Below are positions 28,264 to 37,912 of a stretch of DNA of 64,000 nucleotides, piece by piece (the stretch's first letter is position 1; the number at the start of each line of letters is the position of its first letter). This stretch comes from Paenibacillus whitsoniae. GTDB lineage: Bacteria; Bacillota; Bacilli; Paenibacillales; NBRC-103111. Both the position numbers and the translations under genes were made by a program. The stretch covers positions 62,001 to 126,000 of the forward strand of contig NZ_RXHU01000066.1 of assembly GCF_003955665.1 (NCBI RefSeq), written 5' to 3'. The notes under the pieces were generated by a model. That model was not told the DNA's origin, did not search any database, and was given only the letters and a program-made list of their open reading frames with translations.

Positions 28264-28294
28264 ATCAGCCGGGCGTATGTTCGGCTGGTTTTTG
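28264..28294 (+). terminator. Terminator after the SGNH hydrolase
   Basis: ATCAGCCG pairs with CGGCTGGT (one T:G pair), followed by TTTTT. Confidence 0.75.
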
Positions 28295-28342
28295 CGTTTG
28301 AGGGTTTGAGGAAGGGAACGCTTTCCATGGGAAAGACGGATG

Positions 28343-28351
28343 TGCTATAAT
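28343..28351 (+). promoter_or_regulatory. Extended -10 promoter before the YneQ-like gene
   Basis: TGCTATAAT is a perfect extended -10. It lies 60 bases before the chosen start codon at 28411. The -35 region is weak. Confidence 0.55.
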
Positions 28352-28410
28352 GCTCACTGTTCAAAATGAGGTTATACAAAATAGCTTACATGGAACAGGA
28401 GATGGACGAG

Positions 28411-28731
28411 ATGGCTTTCGGAATATCCAGACATGAACTGAATGCATGGAAAAGCAAATGCCAACAGGGGGAAATCGCTTTTTTGACCCATTACTGGGTA
28501 GAATCTCGCTTTCCAGGAATAAAGACGATTACTAAAGTGGGCTGTTGCAATCTGGAAATATTGAAGGACTGGTGCTTGGCCAACGGTTTGGATCCAGCTT
28601 ACCTACATCTTCGTGATGAATATCCACACTACGACCTAATAGGCAACAAGCAAATTGAAATCCTAAAGAAAGAACATTTGACCGAACAACTACTCAGATT
28701 CAAGCTTGGCGAGACCATTAAACCTATTTAA
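28411..28731 (+). CDS. YneQ family protein
   Basis: The 106-residue protein follows the pattern of B. subtilis YneQ: MAFGISRHELNAWK, GEIAFLTHYWVESRFP, ITKVGCCNLEILKDW and EYPHYDLIGNKQIEIL. Function unknown. The ATG at 28411 is nine bases from AGGAG; the frame is open back to 28366. Confidence 0.8.
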   Translation: MAFGISRHELNAWKSKCQQGEIAFLTHYWVESRFPGIKTITKVGCCNLEILKDWCLANGLDPAYLHLRDEYPHYDLIGNKQIEILKKEHLTEQLLRFKLGETIKPI

Positions 28732-28772
28732 CTTGGTCAATACATCAAAAAGTGAGAGGATGTATCACCGAA

Positions 28773-29507
28773 ATGAAATTAAGAGTCATTGGGCGATGGG
28801 GCGCTTATCCAAAAGCGGGGGAAGCCACTTCAGGCTATCTAGTAGAAATAGGAAATCATAAAATTTTACTCGATTGTGGCAGCGGTGTATTGTCAGCTCT
28901 ACAGAAATTTATTGAATTAAGAGAACTAACATGTGCCTTTCTGTCTCATCGCCATTTTGATCATATGGCAGACTTAGGTTGCCTTCAATATGCATGTTTA
29001 ATTGATATGGATCTTCAACTTAGGGATAGGCCCCTGAGGCTGTTAACTTCAGTGGAGGCTGAGGAGGGATGGTCAATTCCTGTCATGAAAGGCACATATG
29101 AAACAGGTGTGAACGAGAGTGCTGCTGTTACATTTGAGGATGGCCTAACTTTAGCATTCTTCCGTACAAATCATGAGGGTTATTGTTTAGGCGTTAGGGT
29201 TGAATTTGAGGGGAAAGTATTGGTATATACTGCTGATACACGATACGATGAGACACTTGTCCCTTACCTCAAAGACGCAGATCTCCTGATTACTGAATCT
29301 TCTTTTTATTCAGATTTTAATGCAGCTCAGTATGGCCATATGAATGCGCATGAGGCAGGGAGACTAGCTGCGATGGCAGGTGTAAAGAAACTGCTGTTGT
29401 CGCATTTTCCTCATTTTGGAGATATTCAAGTAATGAAAGATGAAGCTTCTGTTATGTTCGATGGCGATATACTTTTAGCGGAATTCGGAATGCAAGTCGA
29501 AATTTAA
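28773..29507 (+). CDS. MBL-fold metallo-hydrolase, YhfI-like
   Basis: The 244-residue protein begins MKLRVIGRWGAYPKAGEATS, a YhfI/RNase Z-like opening. Metal ligands are visible in FLSHRHFDHMADLG (HxHxDH), in the later NHEGYC and YTADTRYDE segments, and in LLLSHFPHFG near the C-terminus. It lacks the exosite arm of true RNase Z, so a tRNA-processing role is unlikely. Related proteins are uncharacterised hydrolases. A GTG at 28752 is an alternative start. Confidence 0.82.
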   Translation: MKLRVIGRWGAYPKAGEATSGYLVEIGNHKILLDCGSGVLSALQKFIELRELTCAFLSHRHFDHMADLGCLQYACLIDMDLQLRDRPLRLLTSVEAEEGWSIPVMKGTYETGVNESAAVTFEDGLTLAFFRTNHEGYCLGVRVEFEGKVLVYTADTRYDETLVPYLKDADLLITESSFYSDFNAAQYGHMNAHEAGRLAAMAGVKKLLLSHFPHFGDIQVMKDEASVMFDGDILLAEFGMQVEI

Positions 29508-29548
29508 CGTGTGAAAAAAATCATGACGACAGATAGGAGTTAGAAGCG

Positions 29549-29896
29549 ATGATCAAAGGGTTCGGAGGCATTTTTTGGAGAACTAAGAATCTGGAAGCTG
29601 TTAAAAAGTGGTACAGTGAAGTTCTGCAGATTGAAATCGGAGATTGGAATGGGGCTGTGATCCAGCCTCAGTCAGGAAATGAGACGATCTTTTCTTTCTT
29701 TACCGAGCAGGACCGTTATTTTCCAACAGAACAACAAGTCATGTTAAATTTCCAGGTTCATGACTTAAATGAGACGTTGAAGCATCTTGAACATCTTGGA
29801 GTCCCTCTTGCAAAGCAAAAAGAGGAGGGGGATTTTGGCAAATTTATTTGGATTGAAGATCCTGAAGGACGTCTAATCGAGCTCTGGGAAAAGTAA
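29549..29896 (+). CDS. VOC family protein (glyoxalase-like)
   Basis: A 115-residue vicinal-oxygen-chelate protein: FGGIFWRTKNLEAVKKWYSEVL at the start of module one (first part of the paired beta-alpha-beta-beta-beta repeats) and FIWIEDPEGRLIELWE at the end, with the terminal metal-ligand Glu. The first-module His ligand is not evident at the usual position, so it may be non-catalytic. AGGAG precedes the ATG. Confidence 0.8.
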   Translation: MIKGFGGIFWRTKNLEAVKKWYSEVLQIEIGDWNGAVIQPQSGNETIFSFFTEQDRYFPTEQQVMLNFQVHDLNETLKHLEHLGVPLAKQKEEGDFGKFIWIEDPEGRLIELWEK

Positions 29897-30019
29897 GCGG
29901 CAGGAAGTAGAACGCCGCGGCAGAGGTACGGTGCAGCCAAGTTCGATAGTTTAAGCATTGTTGCGACTGTATCGGAAGATCAATCAGGAAGAAATCATTA
30001 CACATACAAAACACGCAGT

Positions 30020-30057
30020 AGCGTTGGCCCAGGGAAGTGCCAACGCTTTTTGTTTTT
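30020..30057 (+). terminator. Terminator after the VOC gene
   Basis: AGCGTTGGC and GCCAACGCT form a perfect 9-bp stem followed by TTTTTGTTTTT. It also separates the plus-strand VOC gene from the convergent anti-sigma gene. Confidence 0.85.
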
Positions 30058-30089
30058 ATACAACCCTTTAAGAAGAGCGAACCTTCGTT

Positions 30090-30752
30090 TTATCTTCCGA
30101 GATACTTTTGGTATGCGGCTTCTTGTTCGGCGGTGGCTTGCGGAATTGTCATGCCTTTTTCCCAAATAGTGATCCTGTCATCCTTATTGATCCCTTCGAA
30201 ATAGATCCCAGTCTTCTCTTGGTTCGTCTTCGTATTCTTAGTGGACAACCAGCTCTCGGGCATGGTGACCGCGCTTTCTTTCTCCTTGGTAAACAATTGT
30301 CGATGCTCGAAAATTCGATATACCTCCGTATGCCCGTTGCCATGGGTGGAAACACGGCTTACAAAACCTTTCACATTGGCGGTGATGCGATAATGAATCG
30401 TGCCATCTTGGGTCTGAAACACTTCGCCGATCTTCGCCTCGCTGGCAGGAACCGGAAAATCTCTCGTTCCGAAGAGAAAATAGGCGCCAATCAGGAGCGC
30501 GACGGCAATCGTGACGCTGGTACCTGCGATGATCAATTGTCTTCGCTTCACTTTTTTCAGAAAGTTGATGTGCTTTGGAGGCACAACTTTAATCTCTTGC
30601 GAATCGCGCGTCATTTGCTCCAAGACTTTCCTGCATTCACCACAGGTCGCAAGATGTTCTTGAATGGACGTATTCGTAATATCGCTAGTTAGTCCCTCAA
30701 TATAGTTCGGTAAAAGATCTTGAACGATCTGGCAATTTAATCTTGGTTCCAT
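30090..30752 (-). CDS. Anti-sigma factor with zinc-finger domain
   Basis: The 220-residue protein has an N-terminal anti-sigma zinc finger (VQDLLPNYIEGL, then HLATCGECRKVLEQM with the HxxxCxxC ligands), one membrane segment near residues 71-92 (LIIAGTSVTIAVALLIGAY), and an extracellular region of about 125 residues without a domain I recognise. Its start overlaps the sigma gene by 16 bases, so translation is coupled. GGAAG precedes the ATG. Confidence 0.85.
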   Translation of the reverse strand: MEPRLNCQIVQDLLPNYIEGLTSDITNTSIQEHLATCGECRKVLEQMTRDSQEIKVVPPKHINFLKKVKRRQLIIAGTSVTIAVALLIGAYFLFGTRDFPVPASEAKIGEVFQTQDGTIHYRITANVKGFVSRVSTHGNGHTEVYRIFEHRQLFTKEKESAVTMPESWLSTKNTKTNQEKTGIYFEGINKDDRITIWEKGMTIPQATAEQEAAYQKYLGR

Positions 30753-31237
30753 TCGGATCTTCCTTTCGACATTTTTTGTTTCCCACGGTAGAAGGTGACC
30801 CTCGCCCAATTCTCACTCTGCCCAAGAATGTCCCCGATTTCGCCAAAGCTCAGCTCACCAGAGAGACGGAGATACATGACTTCTTTGGTCTTCGCATCCA
30901 ATTGCTGAAGTGATCGGAACATAGCGAGCTTCTCCTCGTTCAGCAAAACATCCTTCTCCATATTCCCGGCAGCGGGGAGGGGGGGCTCCATCTCTTCTAA
31001 GGAGATGGACGGTTTTTTTTTATTCTTGTTCAGCTCTTTATACCACGCTCGCTTTGCGATTTGACATAACCAAACGGATAGTTTGCACTCGCCTCGAAAT
31101 TGATGGATGGTCTTCATTGCCTGGTAGAACGTTTCCTGAGTCAACTCCTCGGATAGATCAGCGTTTTGGGTAATGCTGTATAAGTACCTATAAACGGTTT
31201 GAGCATAGTTCTCGTAGAGCTGCTCCATACTTTCCAT
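30737..31237 (-). CDS. ECF RNA polymerase sigma factor
   Basis: A 166-residue ECF sigma factor with region 2 (YAQTVYRYLYSITQNADLSE, then SVWLCQIAKRAWYKE) and region 4 (LDAKTKEVMYLRLSGELSFG, EIGDILGQSENWARVTFYRG). The ATG follows GGGAGGTG. It is paired with the downstream zinc-finger anti-sigma gene. It is transcribed away from the polysaccharide lyase gene, so it might control it, but I cannot identify its promoter type. Confidence 0.86.
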   Translation of the reverse strand: MESMEQLYENYAQTVYRYLYSITQNADLSEELTQETFYQAMKTIHQFRGECKLSVWLCQIAKRAWYKELNKNKKKPSISLEEMEPPLPAAGNMEKDVLLNEEKLAMFRSLQQLDAKTKEVMYLRLSGELSFGEIGDILGQSENWARVTFYRGKQKMSKGRSEWNQD

Positions 31238-31429
31238 CGATTCACCTCCCATAATATAAGTAGCGATAATGGAGATTTCGTTACAGTATGTTCGCATTTT
31301 TTAAAAAAACTTGTTTTAGCGTAGTTTTGTTTCCAAAAAACCGAACGTAGGTAGACCTGTTAACTGAGCAAAAACTTGTATATTGTTCGAATAGGCAAAA
31401 ACCGAGTACGATTCAGGAGGAATATTTTA

Positions 31430-34400
31430 GTGAAATATTCCAATACCAAACGAAAGGGGTTACTTATGTTATTGAGTAAAAACCTGGTTTTGAAAGCGCT
31501 TATATTTGTGCTGGTTCTGGGTGTCTATATGACGACACTCCCCAATCAACCTGCCTATGCGGCAGATGAGTATGACACCTTGCGAGCGAAAATGTATGAT
31601 TTTACCACCGGCGGCTCTACGTACGACCCCAATGATCCAGACATCAGCGTCAAGATCACCAATATTACGAGCCTTGCACAGTCAAACTGGGATACGATGA
31701 ACAAGAGTTCAGGCCGCACGTATTTGTGGAGCGACTTGGCAACGACAACGGAATCCGAGCACGTTTCACAGAGCTATCAAAGACTGGAGGCGATGACACT
31801 CGCTTATGTAACAAGAGGTTCATCTTTGAAAGGCAACACGACTTTGCTCGCGGATATTATTAGTGCCATGGATTGGATGTATACCAATCGCTATAATACT
31901 AGCATACCGAAGAGAGGGTATGACAATTGGTTTGACTGGCAGGTCACATCGCCGCTTGTTATTAATAACATCACGACTTGGTTGTATGACAGCTTAACGC
32001 CAACGCAAATTAGCAATTGGCATGCCGTCATCGATTATCAAGCGCTTGCTTGGGGTCCCGGCTTAACGGGAGCGAATCGCGTATGGGCTTGCTACATTAA
32101 AATTCAAAGCGGGATTATTGTCAAGAACGGCGCTAAAATTATCGAGGGTAGAGACCAGCTTAGCTCGGTATTTGATTATGTTACTTCTGGAGAAGGAGTG
32201 TACAGTGATGGTTCCTTCATTCAGCATACCGCGCTTATTCCCTACAACGGGGGGTATGGTACAGCCTTGCTCGATAATTTGACCAAATTGATGTATGTTG
32301 TAGCAGGATCCACTTGGGATATCGTAGATCCGGATGTGAATAACATTTATCAATGGATTTATACGGCTTTTGAACCGCTATATTATAATAACTCCATGTT
32401 TGATGATGTCAGAGGAAGAGGGATTGCTGGCTTTAGAGACGATGATAAAGGGTTAACATCGATTAAAGCAATTGGACCTTCCGTGGTTCGGATGGCACTC
32501 TCCGCACCTAATGCCAGTGATCGGGCCGCCTATAAATCAATGGTCAAAAAATGGCTGCTGGAAGCCACTTCGCCTACGAAATATGCGGATTTGGTCATGA
32601 TGAGCGATATCGTCCAAGCGAAGCAAATAGAGGCTGATCCAGCTATTACGCCAAGAGTGCAGCTGATCATGAACAAACAATACCCGAGTATGGCTAGAGC
32701 TGTTCACCATAGACCGGGATTTGCCTTTGGCATCAGCATGTCCTCCAACCGAATCGGAAATTATGAACAGATCAATGATGTTAATTTAAGAGGGTGGCAT
32801 ACCGGAGACGGGATGACCTATCTGTACAATTCGGACTTGAAACAATATAAAGATTCCTTCTGGCCTACCGTCAACAGTTATCGCATGCCAGGTACAACCG
32901 TTAATCAGAATACCACGGCAGCCGCAAATGCCAAAAATCCAAATAGTTGGGTCGGAGGCACAGAGGTCTCAGGCTTGTACGGAGCAACAGGCATGCAATA
33001 TACGGCGAATGGCTACAATCTCACAGCGAAGAAATCCTGGTTTATGTTTGATGATGAAATTGTGAATTTAGGTTCCGGCATTACGTCTACAGACAATAAA
33101 GTTGTAGAAACGATTGTCGATAACCGCAAGTTGAACAGCAGCGGAAACAATGCGCTTACAGTAAACGGTGCAGCTAAACCGACAGCAATTGGGTGGAGCG
33201 AGACGATGACGGGTGTCAATCGTGTTTACTTGGCCGGAAGTGTGCCCGGCTCGGATGTCGGTTATTACTTCCCTACGACTACAACGCTTAAAGGGTTGCG
33301 GGAAGCGCGAACAGATCAATGGTCTAGTATCAATCATTACAATCTTGGCACCGATTATACGACGGATATTACACGAAACTACATGAATCTATGGTTCGAT
33401 CATGGCACGAATCCGACCAATGGTACCTATGCTTATGTGCTGCTGCCAGGCAAATCTAGCGGGCAATTGGACACTTATGCTGCAAATCCGGACATTACTG
33501 TGGTTGAGAACTCAGCAGATGCTCAAGCCGTGAAGGAAAATTCATTGGGTATCCTAGCAGTTAACTACTGGAACGACGCGGTAAAAACGGTGAGCGGTGT
33601 CACCAGCAACAAAAAAGCTTCCGTGATGGTCCGCACGACCGAGAACGGGACTGAGGTTTCCGTAGCTGATCCGACGATGGCGAATACAGGAACGATTCAA
33701 CTTACGCTTACGCAAAATTTAGGACCGGTGGCGTATAAGGATTCGCGAATTTCTGTCAGCACGAGCGGAGGTACGACTACGCTCACGATCAATGTGAATG
33801 GTGCGGGAGGCAAAAGCATCAAAGCCTACTTTGCCACACCAATCGCGGGTCAGATAACTGGCTATACGGTGAACGAAAATTTTGACGAGATGATGCTTGG
33901 CTCGCTGACTGGCCAAGACGGCTGGATTTTCAATAATGCTGGAGTGACAGCGAATACGGTTGTCGTTCAGCCGACTAACACAGATAACTCGGCTAAATCG
34001 CTGAAAATCACGACCGGCTCGACATCCGGCAGCGCAGAGGCGTATCGGCTATTTAACGCCCCGCAGGGTGGCTACATCACAGCGGAAGCCACTGTCACAG
34101 CTGATGACGCGAACTGGAAAAATGCTCTGATTGTAGCAGACAGCAGTTTGGCAGCCAATAACAATGCCGCTCAACTTGTTATGCAATCAGGTAAAATCTG
34201 GGGGTATAACGGCAGCACTAAAACGGATGTGATGACAGGGATCACAAATGGCCAGCCATACCGACTGAAAGTCATTATCAACACGTCGGCAAAAACATAT
34301 GATGTCTATGTTAATGATGTGCTTCTTGCTGCGGGCTGGAACTACCGTTACGCTGTGAATACACTTGATAAATTCTCGGTTTCCATTGCCGGCAATGCCA

Positions 34401-35038
34401 GTTCGATGAGTGTTGACGATGTAAAAGTATCTTATGAACCCTTGACGTTAGTCAAACTCATCCATGAAGACTTCAATGCGATGACAGTTGGCAATTTGAA
34501 TGGGCAAAGCGGCTGGGTGTTTGATAACGGCGGCATTTCAGGAAATACGGGGCTCGTGCAGACGGTAAGCGGATCGATAGCTGACAAAGAAGTTAAACTG
34601 ACAACAACGTCAACCAGCGGAAAGGCTGAAGCATACAAAGTGTTCAGCGCGCCGGCAGGTAGTATGGTCATCGCCGAAGTGACGGTAACCGCCGATGATG
34701 ACAACTGGAAAAATGCTTTGATCGTATCGGACAGCAGTCTCACTTCGAACGGAAGCGCCGTTCATCTCATTATGCAGAACGGTAGAATTTGGGGGTACAA
34801 CGGCGGAACACAAACGAACGTGTTGACCTCGATCACGAACGGTGAGCCTTACCGTCTGAAGGTAATTATCAACACAGCAACGAAAAAATTCGATGTATAC
34901 GTGAATGGTGAATTGAAAGGCTCACAATGGAACTATCGTTATACCGGATTGACCAAAGTTGATAAGCTTAGCTCATCGATCGGCGGCAACGCCAGTTCAA
35001 TGCGTATTGATGATGCCAAGGTAAGTTATAATCCATAG
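31430..35038 (+). CDS. Secreted polysaccharide lyase family 8 (xanthan/hyaluronate lyase-like)
   Basis: A 1202-residue secreted enzyme. The signal peptide runs to about AYA-ADEYD near residue 44. The alpha-toroid domain has NWFDWQ (catalytic Asn region) and DGSFIQHTALIPYNGGYG, with His266 and Tyr276 as predicted base and acid. The C-terminal beta-sandwich domains end near 805. Two tandem modules of about 190 residues follow (812-1002 and 1008-1202), each with NENFDEM or HEDFNAM, DDxNWKNALIVxDSSL, IWGYNG and NASSM, probably jelly-roll sugar-binding domains. The GTG start at 31430 is nine bases from AGGAGG. The substrate, xanthan or a uronic-acid glycan, is inference. Confidence 0.88.
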   Translation: MKYSNTKRKGLLMLLSKNLVLKALIFVLVLGVYMTTLPNQPAYAADEYDTLRAKMYDFTTGGSTYDPNDPDISVKITNITSLAQSNWDTMNKSSGRTYLWSDLATTTESEHVSQSYQRLEAMTLAYVTRGSSLKGNTTLLADIISAMDWMYTNRYNTSIPKRGYDNWFDWQVTSPLVINNITTWLYDSLTPTQISNWHAVIDYQALAWGPGLTGANRVWACYIKIQSGIIVKNGAKIIEGRDQLSSVFDYVTSGEGVYSDGSFIQHTALIPYNGGYGTALLDNLTKLMYVVAGSTWDIVDPDVNNIYQWIYTAFEPLYYNNSMFDDVRGRGIAGFRDDDKGLTSIKAIGPSVVRMALSAPNASDRAAYKSMVKKWLLEATSPTKYADLVMMSDIVQAKQIEADPAITPRVQLIMNKQYPSMARAVHHRPGFAFGISMSSNRIGNYEQINDVNLRGWHTGDGMTYLYNSDLKQYKDSFWPTVNSYRMPGTTVNQNTTAAANAKNPNSWVGGTEVSGLYGATGMQYTANGYNLTAKKSWFMFDDEIVNLGSGITSTDNKVVETIVDNRKLNSSGNNALTVNGAAKPTAIGWSETMTGVNRVYLAGSVPGSDVGYYFPTTTTLKGLREARTDQWSSINHYNLGTDYTTDITRNYMNLWFDHGTNPTNGTYAYVLLPGKSSGQLDTYAANPDITVVENSADAQAVKENSLGILAVNYWNDAVKTVSGVTSNKKASVMVRTTENGTEVSVADPTMANTGTIQLTLTQNLGPVAYKDSRISVSTSGGTTTLTINVNGAGGKSIKAYFATPIAGQITGYTVNENFDEMMLGSLTGQDGWIFNNAGVTANTVVVQPTNTDNSAKSLKITTGSTSGSAEAYRLFNAPQGGYITAEATVTADDANWKNALIVADSSLAANNNAAQLVMQSGKIWGYNGSTKTDVMTGITNGQPYRLKVIINTSAKTYDVYVNDVLLAAGWNYRYAVNTLDKFSVSIAGNASSMSVDDVKVSYEPLTLVKLIHEDFNAMTVGNLNGQSGWVFDNGGISGNTGLVQTVSGSIADKEVKLTTTSTSGKAEAYKVFSAPAGSMVIAEVTVTADDDNWKNALIVSDSSLTSNGSAVHLIMQNGRIWGYNGGTQTNVLTSITNGEPYRLKVIINTATKKFDVYVNGELKGSQWNYRYTGLTKVDKLSSSIGGNASSMRIDDAKVSYNP

Positions 35039-35062
35039 GAGCAACTTGTAAATTCCTTATAT

Positions 35063-35104
35063 AAAAAAAGATCCGTATTTGTTGTCAAATACGGATCTTT
35101 TTTT
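35063..35104. terminator. Bidirectional terminator between the lyase and catalase genes
   Basis: GATCCGTATTTG and CAAATACGGATC form a perfect 12-bp stem with a TTGT loop, flanked by A-run and T-run, so it works for both convergent genes. Confidence 0.9.
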
Positions 35105-35108
35105 ATTT

Positions 35109-36464
35109 TTAGCCCATGGTCGTAGCCTGGATGGCCCGTGAAACCCGTTCGCCAAGCTCGGCAGACGCCCTGTAAAGGTGGCTGAGCACGATGTTTTGTG
35201 TTTCTTGCGAGACTTGCACAAGATCGCCGGCGAGGTTCGCAACGAGATGCTCTTGCTGCAGCGGTGCAAGTGAGCGGTAGAATTCACCCGCCTGCATAAA
35301 GTCATCTTGCTTTGGAATGTCTGTACGCTCAAGGTGACCTTCAACAAATCTTCCGTTGCCGCTGGTCACTTGGGAATTTGGCGACCAGAATTGCTGGTGA
35401 TTGATCGGAATGCTGCGGAAATCCGGACCAAGCCGTCGCCGCTGTGAATCCCAGTAAATGTTTGAACGCCCTTGCAGCAGTTTATCATCCGACAGTTCTG
35501 CACCTGCCAGCAGATTCGCAGGGGAGAATGCCAGCTTCTCGACTTGCTCGCTGTAGTTGTCCGGATTACGGTTTAAGACCAGATTGCCGACCGGAAGCAA
35601 CGGATACTGCCGCTCATCCCATATCTTCGTATCGTCCAACGGGTCAAATGGAAGGGTAGCCTCATCTTGAGGGTCCATCAACTGCACATACAGGCCGTAT
35701 TTGACCTCTTTGCCAGTCTGCAGAGTATCGAATAAATCCTTAGCGGCATAATCGGGATTCTCGGCTGAAAGTCGGGAGGCTTCTTGCTGGTCGATGTACT
35801 GAATGCCGGCGAGAGGCATCCAGTGATATTTGACATAGGTTCGCACACCTTGCGCATTTTTCCAGACATAGGTGTTGACGCTATGGCCCGGCATGTGGCG
35901 AAGGCTCTTAATAGTGCCAACATCAGAGTATTGCCAAAGCACGAAGTTGGTGGCCTCCGGCGCCCGAGCGACGAAGTTCCAGAACCGTTCCGGTTCAGCT
36001 AAGTTCGTGACGGGCGAGGGAAGAAGGGAATGGATAAACTCCGGAAAACGGATGGCGTCCCGGACGGAGAACACCGGGATGTGGTTGCAGACCAGATCGA
36101 ACACGCCCTGCTCCGTGTAGAACTTGGTCGCGAAGCCGCGCACATTGCGAGACGTATCCGGCGTCCCCCGATTGCTGACAGCAAGCGAAAATCTGACAGT
36201 GACGGGGACCTGCTGGCCAGGATGTTGCAGGAAACAAAGCTGTGTGTAGGCTGTCATCGCGTTTACAGTCTGGAAGTAGCCAAAGGCGCCGCACCCTTTG
36301 ACATGTACGGGTCTTTCCAGCGGCTTCTCGTGGATAAATGTCTCCAGTGTTTCGTGGAGCACGCTATCTTGTTCCAACACAGGACCGCGACTTCCTACCG
36401 TCTGCGAATGTTCACCCTCAGAATGCTCTCCTAGCCAGAGGCGTTTTTCTGTATTCTCTTTCAT
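35109..36464 (-). CDS. Catalase, divergent clade
   Basis: The 451-residue heme catalase has the distal His in RPVHVKGCGAFGYF and the proximal heme-ligand region LLQGRSNIYWDSQRRRLG, whose Tyr aligns with the usual RLFxYxDTxRxRLG. The distal Asn segment reads DLVCNHIPVFSVRDAIRFP, where most catalases have GNNTPVFFIRD. One Asn remains but the neighbours are changed. It is shorter than the usual 480-500 residues. GGGAGG precedes the ATG. It removes hydrogen peroxide in the cytoplasm; activity should be retained but is not certain. Confidence 0.85.
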   Translation of the reverse strand: MKENTEKRLWLGEHSEGEHSQTVGSRGPVLEQDSVLHETLETFIHEKPLERPVHVKGCGAFGYFQTVNAMTAYTQLCFLQHPGQQVPVTVRFSLAVSNRGTPDTSRNVRGFATKFYTEQGVFDLVCNHIPVFSVRDAIRFPEFIHSLLPSPVTNLAEPERFWNFVARAPEATNFVLWQYSDVGTIKSLRHMPGHSVNTYVWKNAQGVRTYVKYHWMPLAGIQYIDQQEASRLSAENPDYAAKDLFDTLQTGKEVKYGLYVQLMDPQDEATLPFDPLDDTKIWDERQYPLLPVGNLVLNRNPDNYSEQVEKLAFSPANLLAGAELSDDKLLQGRSNIYWDSQRRRLGPDFRSIPINHQQFWSPNSQVTSGNGRFVEGHLERTDIPKQDDFMQAGEFYRSLAPLQQEHLVANLAGDLVQVSQETQNIVLSHLYRASAELGERVSRAIQATTMG

Positions 36465-36574
36465 CTATATACCTCCCAAGCCGCTCATTTAATTGTATGG
36501 ACATATTAAGCTATGAGGCGCTTGGCTAGGAATATGCCGGGGAGATTTCCGAATGGAGGAGACTCCGAATATAG

Positions 36575-37663
36575 TCAAACCCCCGGAATGATAATCTCCA
36601 CCTCTTTGCGGGTTTCGGACGAACGCAGAATACCGTCGATGATGGCTTGATTGAACAGGATTTGCTCGGCAGGAATCGGTGCTGGCCTCTCATTGCGAAT
36701 GGCCTGGACGAAATCGTTCACTTTTTCGAAAAACCGGTCAACCTGGTGCTGGAGGACAGGGATGTTGGTCTCGACATGTCTCCCGATTTCGTCATGATAC
36801 AATGTGATCGAGCCGACACCGCCGTCCCAAACACCGTTCCACGGGCTGCCGTTATAAGGCGTGGTGACTTTCAGTCCGGCGTCGGTGCCGAGAAAGTACG
36901 AGGCGCCAAGCGTGTCCATATGCATTGCCCAAGAGATTTTGAACTGCAGCGTGATGTCTCCTTCGAGACGAATAAAAGCAGCGCCAAAGTCTTCGACCTC
37001 AAAGTCGGACGCTTCTTTGTGATACTTAGGGTTCGTTCCAAAGTAATTGGAGGTAACGGCTGATACGGTGAGCGGCTTCGGATATCCGAGCGCATTGAGC
37101 GCCATATCCAGTGAATAACAGCCGATATCAGCCATAGCGCCAGCGCCGGCGAGCTCTTTCTTAATAAAAGTGCCGCCTGGCATGCCTCTGCGACGACCGC
37201 CTCCGGTTTCGACGTAATAGACTTTGCCAAGCTTTCCGGACTGGACCAATTCTTGGATAGCAACCATATTGGGGTCATAGCGGGGCTGGAAGCCGACACT
37301 CAGCATCTTGCCTGTCTGCTTGGAGGCTTGAACCATCTCAATGCCCTGCTGCAGTGTAACGGCTAGCGGCTTTTCGACAAGCACGTGCTTGCCTGCCTGG
37401 AGTGAATCAATGCTTGCGCGGTGATGGGCTACGTTTGGTGTACATACACTGACTCCGTCGAGGTTCAGCTCGAGCATCCGGTTATGATCCGCGAACGCTT
37501 TTGCGCCGTGCAGCTCATGGTTGGCGATGAATTGCTCCGCCTTACCCGGAAGAATGTCAGCAATGGCGACGATTTCAACGTCTGGTATTTGTTTATACGC
37601 TTTCGCATGCGCACCGGCTATGCCGCCGCTGCCGATAATGCCAATTCGAATATTCGATTTCAT
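36575..37663 (-). CDS. Gfo/Idh/MocA family oxidoreductase
   Basis: A 362-residue NAD(P)-dependent dehydrogenase. The Rossmann motif IGIIGSGGIAGAHAKAY is at the N-terminus, the family motif VLVEKPLAVTLQQG with the catalytic Lys is near residue 95, and the C-terminal domain has GAMADIGCYSLDMALNALG. These enzymes act on sugars, inositol or related diols. GGAGG precedes the ATG. A minus-strand TATAAT at 37702-37707 may be its -10. The substrate is unknown. Confidence 0.88.
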   Translation of the reverse strand: MKSNIRIGIIGSGGIAGAHAKAYKQIPDVEIVAIADILPGKAEQFIANHELHGAKAFADHNRMLELNLDGVSVCTPNVAHHRASIDSLQAGKHVLVEKPLAVTLQQGIEMVQASKQTGKMLSVGFQPRYDPNMVAIQELVQSGKLGKVYYVETGGGRRRGMPGGTFIKKELAGAGAMADIGCYSLDMALNALGYPKPLTVSAVTSNYFGTNPKYHKEASDFEVEDFGAAFIRLEGDITLQFKISWAMHMDTLGASYFLGTDAGLKVTTPYNGSPWNGVWDGGVGSITLYHDEIGRHVETNIPVLQHQVDRFFEKVNDFVQAIRNERPAPIPAEQILFNQAIIDGILRSSETRKEVEIIIPGV

Positions 37664-37912
37664 ATGGGATGCCTCCAGTCGTTAAATAAGATGCTCCCCT
37701 CATTATATCGTAGCGGGTAGCAGAGAGTAGTCCGAGGAGGCGTCGCGCGAGGTGCAAAAAGATGACACGATAGGAAAGGCGTTTTAAAATAAAAGGGCAA
37801 AGAACACTTGTGTGGCAGAGTTTTAGTGAAATCAAACTCTCCGTTGTCGATCTCGAGCCAATGAAGTATGATGAAATATACGTCACTTAATTCTACGGAG
37901 GACCTCTTTGGC

